A stretch of 9,051 nt of DNA from the NCBI GenBank assembly GCA_002315795.1, contig DCIF01000038.1:2717-11767 (forward strand). Reading direction: 5' to 3'. Position 1 is the stretch's first letter. The number at the start of each line of letters is the position of its first letter. The stretch is from Bacteroidales bacterium UBA1733 (GTDB taxonomy: Bacteria > Bacteroidota > Bacteroidia > Bacteroidales > UBA3663). A program made the position numbers and the translations under genes. Shown in pieces: positions 6,401 through 9,051 of the stretch. The notes under the pieces were generated by a model. It made no database searches. It was not told the origin of the DNA and saw nothing but the letters and a program-made list of their open reading frames with translations.

Positions 6401-6432
6401 CAAAGATACACGTTTTTTTCCGAAACGCCAAA
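6401..6432 (-). promoter_or_regulatory. Promoter of the truncated AAA-ATPase-like gene
   Basis: On the - strand TTTG (6432-6429), 20 nt, then TATCTTTG (6408-6401) match the Bacteroidetes consensus exactly. Transcription would begin near 6395, leaving a leader of about 45 nt to the ATG at 6350. Confidence 0.85.
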
Positions 6433-6471
6433 TAATATAATAATTATTTTTGATTTCATTTTCCGGCTTCA

Positions 6472-6521
6472 TTGATCTCTGAAAGGACTTCCAAAATTCT
6501 GGAAGCACTTTCAGAGATCAA
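6472..6521. repeat. 50-bp imperfect palindrome between divergent promoters
   Basis: TTGATCTCTGAAAG (6472-6485) and CTTTCAGAGATCAA (6508-6521) are a perfect 14-bp inverted repeat. After a 2x2 internal loop an inner 6-bp stem, CTTCCA (6488-6493) with TGGAAG (6500-6505), closes a 6-nt loop. It lies upstream of both divergent promoters (6432 on the - strand, 6617 on the + strand), so it is not part of either expected transcript. No U-run follows on either strand, which argues against a terminator. It may be a regulator site, a cruciform or a relic of a small element. Confidence 0.8.
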
Positions 6522-6616
6522 CGAATCTAAAAACCCGAAAAATAGATCCATCTTGAAAAAATAGTACGATTGTAGAGGTTCTATTTGGTTCAATCATATA
6601 ACTCAGGTAGATGAAT

Positions 6617-6648
6617 GTTGGCAGATAAGAAAGAAATGCTTATCTTCG
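6617..6648 (+). promoter_or_regulatory. Promoter of the small + strand gene
   Basis: GTTG (6617-6620), 20 nt, then TATCTTCG (6641-6648) fit the Bacteroidetes promoter with one change in each box. Transcription would start about 6654, 15 nt before the ATG at 6669. The ATG at 6615 touches the -33 box and cannot be the start if this promoter is used. Confidence 0.65.
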
Positions 6649-6668
6649 CACGTCATTACCTATATTAT

Positions 6669-7247
6669 ATGAAGCAAGAACAAGAACAAATAGACTCTTT
6701 ACTTGAAGCTGTGGAAAGGGTGATCGGTCGAAAGATTGAGCACCCAAAGGATTTCGATTACCTTTCTGGACAGGTAAAAGGATATACTGGTGAGAAAATC
6801 TCAATCAGCACATTGAAGCGCATCTGGGGATATGTAGTATCAGATGGTGGAATCAGTATCTATTCGCTGAACCTGCTATCCAGGTTAGTAGGTTACGATA
6901 GCTGGAGTGCATTCATACAGCGGACCGATGAGGATGCAGAAAGCAGCCATAAAATCATCTGTCGCAAACTGTTCACCTCTTCTCTGACACCAGGCGACCT
7001 AGTTAGCATCATCTGGAAACCAGAAAAGAAGGTTGTCGTTCAATTTGAAGGTCAGGACCTGTTTGTGGTAGTGGAGTCTGTCAATAGCAAATTAGCCGCT
7101 GGCGACATCTTCCATTGTCTGCAGTTCATAGAGCGACAGCCTCTCCTGCTGGTAGGCCTTTACAGAAAAGGAATGCCACCTTGTGACTTTATCTGTGGTC
7201 GTCAAGGCGGCATACAATGGGCGCTTGTCAATAAGACAACGGTGTAA
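6669..7247 (+). CDS. Bacteroidetes-specific two-domain protein of unknown function
   Basis: The 192-aa product belongs to a family I recognise from Bacteroidetes genomes, for which I know no assigned function. The N-terminal half holds a helical domain: a DSLLEAVERVIGRKI helix, PKDFDYLS, then ISISTLKRIWGY (about 44-55) and LLSRLVGYDSWSAF (69-82). The STLKRIWGY/GYDSW pair is the family hallmark and resembles a helix-turn-helix in layout. The second half (about 106-187) is beta-rich: LTPGDLVSIIW, then the strand VVVESVNSKLAAGDIF, then a CGRQGGI turn near the end. No signal peptide or membrane segment is seen, so it should be cytoplasmic. The start at 6669 (MKQEQEQ) is preferred over 6615 or 6636 because of the promoter position. 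It overlaps the kinase gene tail to tail by 20 bp. A regulatory role is only inference. Confidence 0.8.
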   Translation: MKQEQEQIDSLLEAVERVIGRKIEHPKDFDYLSGQVKGYTGEKISISTLKRIWGYVVSDGGISIYSLNLLSRLVGYDSWSAFIQRTDEDAESSHKIICRKLFTSSLTPGDLVSIIWKPEKKVVVQFEGQDLFVVVESVNSKLAAGDIFHCLQFIERQPLLLVGLYRKGMPPCDFICGRQGGIQWALVNKTTV

Positions 7248-8835
7248 TCAGAAGCCTGTTCCACTCCGGAGCTGTGCTGTATTTATCGACAGACTCAAGA
7301 GGGACTTCAAGACTGATAGGATTAGCATCCAGACTAAATAAAGACATGACAGGTTGGGGATCAGTAGCATGGTTCTCAACCTTTCTCAGTTTCGTACACT
7401 CCATGAAGCAATACTCACCAATAGAAGTGACTCCGACTGGCAATGAAATCTCCTCAAGCGACTGACAGCGCCAGAAAACCCCTCTACCAAGCGTTGTCAG
7501 CGATTGTGGCAACTTCACCTCTACCAGCTTCTCACAGACCGCAAAGGCATCCAAATCGATCGCTGTGACCCCCTCAGGGATAATGACCGTAGGGAAAGCA
7601 CAATGATGGAAACAGGCGCTTTCGATCTTGGTGATTGAAGAAGGAAGTCTCAGATGCGCCAGACAAGTATCTTTCCAGAAAGCTAACGGACCGATCTTTT
7701 CCACTCCATCGGGAATGTTGATGGCAGAGAGATTATAGCATTGCTTAAAAGCAGATGTTCCGATACGTTTCAGAGAAGAAGGAAGACTGACTGTCTGGAA
7801 AGTTGTATCGCACTTGAAAGCATGATCTGCGATGCCTGTGACCGTAAAGGTACGACCCCAGTGTGCAATCTCCGGAAAGATGTACAGATTGCCTTCCCAG
7901 TAAGGATCCTTAGCATCTTCCGTGATCTTGCCAACAACCTCGCACGTACCCTTCAGGAGCGAGAAATGCCCATAGAGAGCATGGTGGTCTGTACTGGTAA
8001 CCGGAATCTGAAAGATCGCATAGAGTCCGGTCAGTAGGAGAAGGAAACCAGCCATAACAGCCGCTGCTACCAGACGGTGATGTTTGCGGTGATGTTTGAT
8101 AATGAACTGTTCCATCTCCTCAATATCCTGCCATCGGTCATCCTTGTTCTCGCACAGACAACGATCAATGACGGTCTGTGTAGTCTTGTTTCTTAACCAG
8201 CGACTATCATCACGAAGTTCTGTGACAAAATACTTCAGTATGCTTCCGAAAAGATAAATATCTGTACGTGCATCGACTTCACCGGAACCGTCTTTCTGCT
8301 CAGGTGCAGCGTATTTATCTGTCATCCCCATAGAAGTCTGATAAGCATCTGCATAGCAGAAACCCAGGTCGATGATGCGGATGTCATGAGTAACGCGTGT
8401 GAGCATGATATTCGAGGGCTTCAGATCCAGATGTACCACCTGATGCCGATGCAGCACCTTCATGCCCTGAAGGAGCTGATAGAACAGTTTATGTGCGTTG
8501 TGCTGACTGAAAAAGGAAGGTTCGGCATGTAACAGATAGTCTAATGTCTGACCTTCGACATAATCCATCGTCAGATAGCACTCCTCAGGAGTATCGACGA
8601 ACTGATAATAGCTGACAATAAACTCAGAATCCATTCCGACGATACTACCCACCTCGTATTCCTTTTTTAAGGTCTCACGTAGGTGCGCATCTCCAAGGTA
8701 CTGTGACTTCAGACTTTTCTTGACCAAGAGTCTGCCTCCTACTTGCTGTAGCGAGAGATGAAACCACGTAGTATCGCGTGACCAGTCGGCCACGGACACA
8801 GAGTCTTCAATAATAAAGTCAGACGAATCAAGCAT
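7228..8835 (-). CDS. Membrane-anchored Ser/Thr-type protein kinase with BspA-like LRR ectodomain
   Basis: This 535-aa protein joins a cytoplasmic kinase domain (about 10-245) to a transmembrane helix (255-275, AAAVMAGFLLLLTGLYAIF) and a C-terminal region of about seven BspA-like LRR_5 repeats (about 331-490; pattern LPxxLxxIGxxAFxxCxxLxxI). Kinase landmarks: probable ATP-site lysine in LLVKKSL (39/40), C-helix glutamates near 59-61, catalytic loop HLDLKPSN (135-142), metal-binding DLG (156-158), APEQ (177-180), and DIYLFG (192-197). The HRD arginine is a leucine, DFG is DLG and no glycine-rich loop is obvious. A positive stretch (KHHRKHHR) before the helix supports a cytoplasmic N-terminus, which puts the LRRs in the periplasm. 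The end (VPLESVDKYSTAPEWNRL) resembles the capping sequence of BspA proteins. Signal-sensing by the LRRs is inference. Its promoter carries heptamer repeats. Confidence 0.9.
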   Translation of the reverse strand: MLDSSDFIIEDSVSVADWSRDTTWFHLSLQQVGGRLLVKKSLKSQYLGDAHLRETLKKEYEVGSIVGMDSEFIVSYYQFVDTPEECYLTMDYVEGQTLDYLLHAEPSFFSQHNAHKLFYQLLQGMKVLHRHQVVHLDLKPSNIMLTRVTHDIRIIDLGFCYADAYQTSMGMTDKYAAPEQKDGSGEVDARTDIYLFGSILKYFVTELRDDSRWLRNKTTQTVIDRCLCENKDDRWQDIEEMEQFIIKHHRKHHRLVAAAVMAGFLLLLTGLYAIFQIPVTSTDHHALYGHFSLLKGTCEVVGKITEDAKDPYWEGNLYIFPEIAHWGRTFTVTGIADHAFKCDTTFQTVSLPSSLKRIGTSAFKQCYNLSAINIPDGVEKIGPLAFWKDTCLAHLRLPSSITKIESACFHHCAFPTVIIPEGVTAIDLDAFAVCEKLVEVKLPQSLTTLGRGVFWRCQSLEEISLPVGVTSIGEYCFMECTKLRKVENHATDPQPVMSLFSLDANPISLEVPLESVDKYSTAPEWNRLLITPLSY

Positions 8836-8889
8836 TACTAAAGATGGGAGAATAAACGATGTCAGACATTGGCATGAGATCTAAGACAA

Positions 8890-8921
8890 CAAATATCAAA
8901 TATCATTCTCCGAACTGCAAA
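8890..8921 (-). promoter_or_regulatory. Promoter of the kinase-LRR gene
   Basis: On the - strand TTTG (8921-8918), 20 nt, then GATATTTG (8897-8890) match the Bacteroidetes consensus except for G in the first position of the -7 box. Transcription would start near 8884, about 48 nt before the ATG at 8835. Confidence 0.65.
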
Positions 8922-8959
8922 AATCTGTAGCGAAGGTCTGATATTTGATATCTGATATT
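8892..8959. repeat. Five TGATATY heptamers around the kinase promoter
   Basis: Three direct heptamers (TGATATT, TGATATC, TGATATT) fill 8939-8959 on the + strand. Two inverted copies (AATATCA) lie at 8892-8898 and 8899-8905. The arms 8890-8905 and 8939-8954 form an inverted repeat with 15 of 16 matches around a 33-nt spacer containing the -33 box. One arm overlaps the -7 box. The arrangement suits cooperative binding of a regulator or a transcript hairpin; the factor is unknown. Confidence 0.75.
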
Positions 8960-8973
8960 GATAGTTATTATCA

Positions 8974-8994
8974 GGCTGTGGTTCTGCCACAGCC
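8974..8994 (-). terminator. Hairpin, probable terminator of the gene at the right edge
   Basis: GGCTGTGG (8974-8981) and CCACAGCC (8987-8994) form a perfect 8-bp stem with a 5-nt loop, 15 nt past the stop codon of the - strand gene entering from the right. On the - strand TGATAATAACTATC follows, which is not a real U-run, so termination may be inefficient. Confidence 0.5.
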
Positions 8995-9009
8995 AGATAT
9001 TAGCATTCG

Positions 9010-9051
9010 TTAGAAATCAAGATTCTTACGTGGTGCATTGAATACACGGTT
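9010..9051 (-). CDS. C-terminal end of an unidentified protein (start outside window)
   Basis: Reading the - strand from the window edge, 13 codons give NRVFNAPRKNLDF before a TAA at 9012-9010. The codons (CGT for Arg, GTA, TTC) are typical of a well used gene, and a hairpin that could end the transcript lies 15 nt downstream. Both support a real gene end rather than a chance frame. The tail is too short to name a family. It lies upstream of, and in the same direction as, the kinase gene, which nevertheless has its own promoter. Confidence 0.5.
   Translation of the reverse strand, partial: NRVFNAPRKNLDF

Noticed and set aside
4630..6432. Insertion sequence as the cause of the gene damage
   Set aside because: No transposase, terminal inverted repeats or target duplications are seen; the damage is explained by deletions.

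Overview
The window looks like chromosomal DNA from a Bacteroidales bacterium, most likely a Prevotella/Segatella-type organism. Three things point there: promoters of the Bacteroidetes pattern (TTTG, about 20 nt, TAnnTTTG), A-rich regions without a Shine-Dalgarno in front of start codons, and several gene families greatly expanded in gut and oral Bacteroidales (AAA-ATPase/PD-(D/E)XK fusions, BspA-type leucine-rich repeats). The genus is an inference.

Bases 1-1148 are conserved housekeeping DNA on the + strand: the 3' end of acetate kinase (ackA) with a strong terminator, then a Bacteroidetes promoter, a structured untranslated leader of about 185 nt, rplS (ribosomal protein L19) and a bidirectional terminator.

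Bases 1150-6432 are an accessory block on the - strand made of P-loop ATPase genes carrying C-terminal PD-(D/E)XK-type nuclease domains. In transcription order: an AAA-ATPase-like gene that has lost its nuclease core by internal deletion (6350-5187, out-of-frame tail to 5120); a 43-codon remnant of a DUF234-type ATPase (4909-4781); an intact AAA-ATPase-like/nuclease gene (4623-2860); and an intact DUF234-type ATPase (2593-1154). Each has its own promoter. The layout is the same two-gene order twice (AAA-ATPase-like gene, AGCGGAATT inverted repeats, DUF234 ATPase). Both members are broken in one copy and intact in the other.

Bases 6433-6668 are a divergent promoter region with a 50-bp imperfect palindrome. 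To its right a small Bacteroidetes-specific protein (6669-7247, +) runs tail to tail, with a 20-bp overlap, into a membrane-anchored protein kinase with a BspA-like leucine-rich-repeat ectodomain (8835-7228, -). The kinase promoter is embedded in five copies of a TGATATY heptamer. The window ends in the last 13 codons of another - strand gene.

The most unusual material is the repeated ATPase-nuclease module with its shared repeats and decay, the kinase-LRR fusion with repeats at its promoter, and the unidentified structured RNA ahead of rplS.
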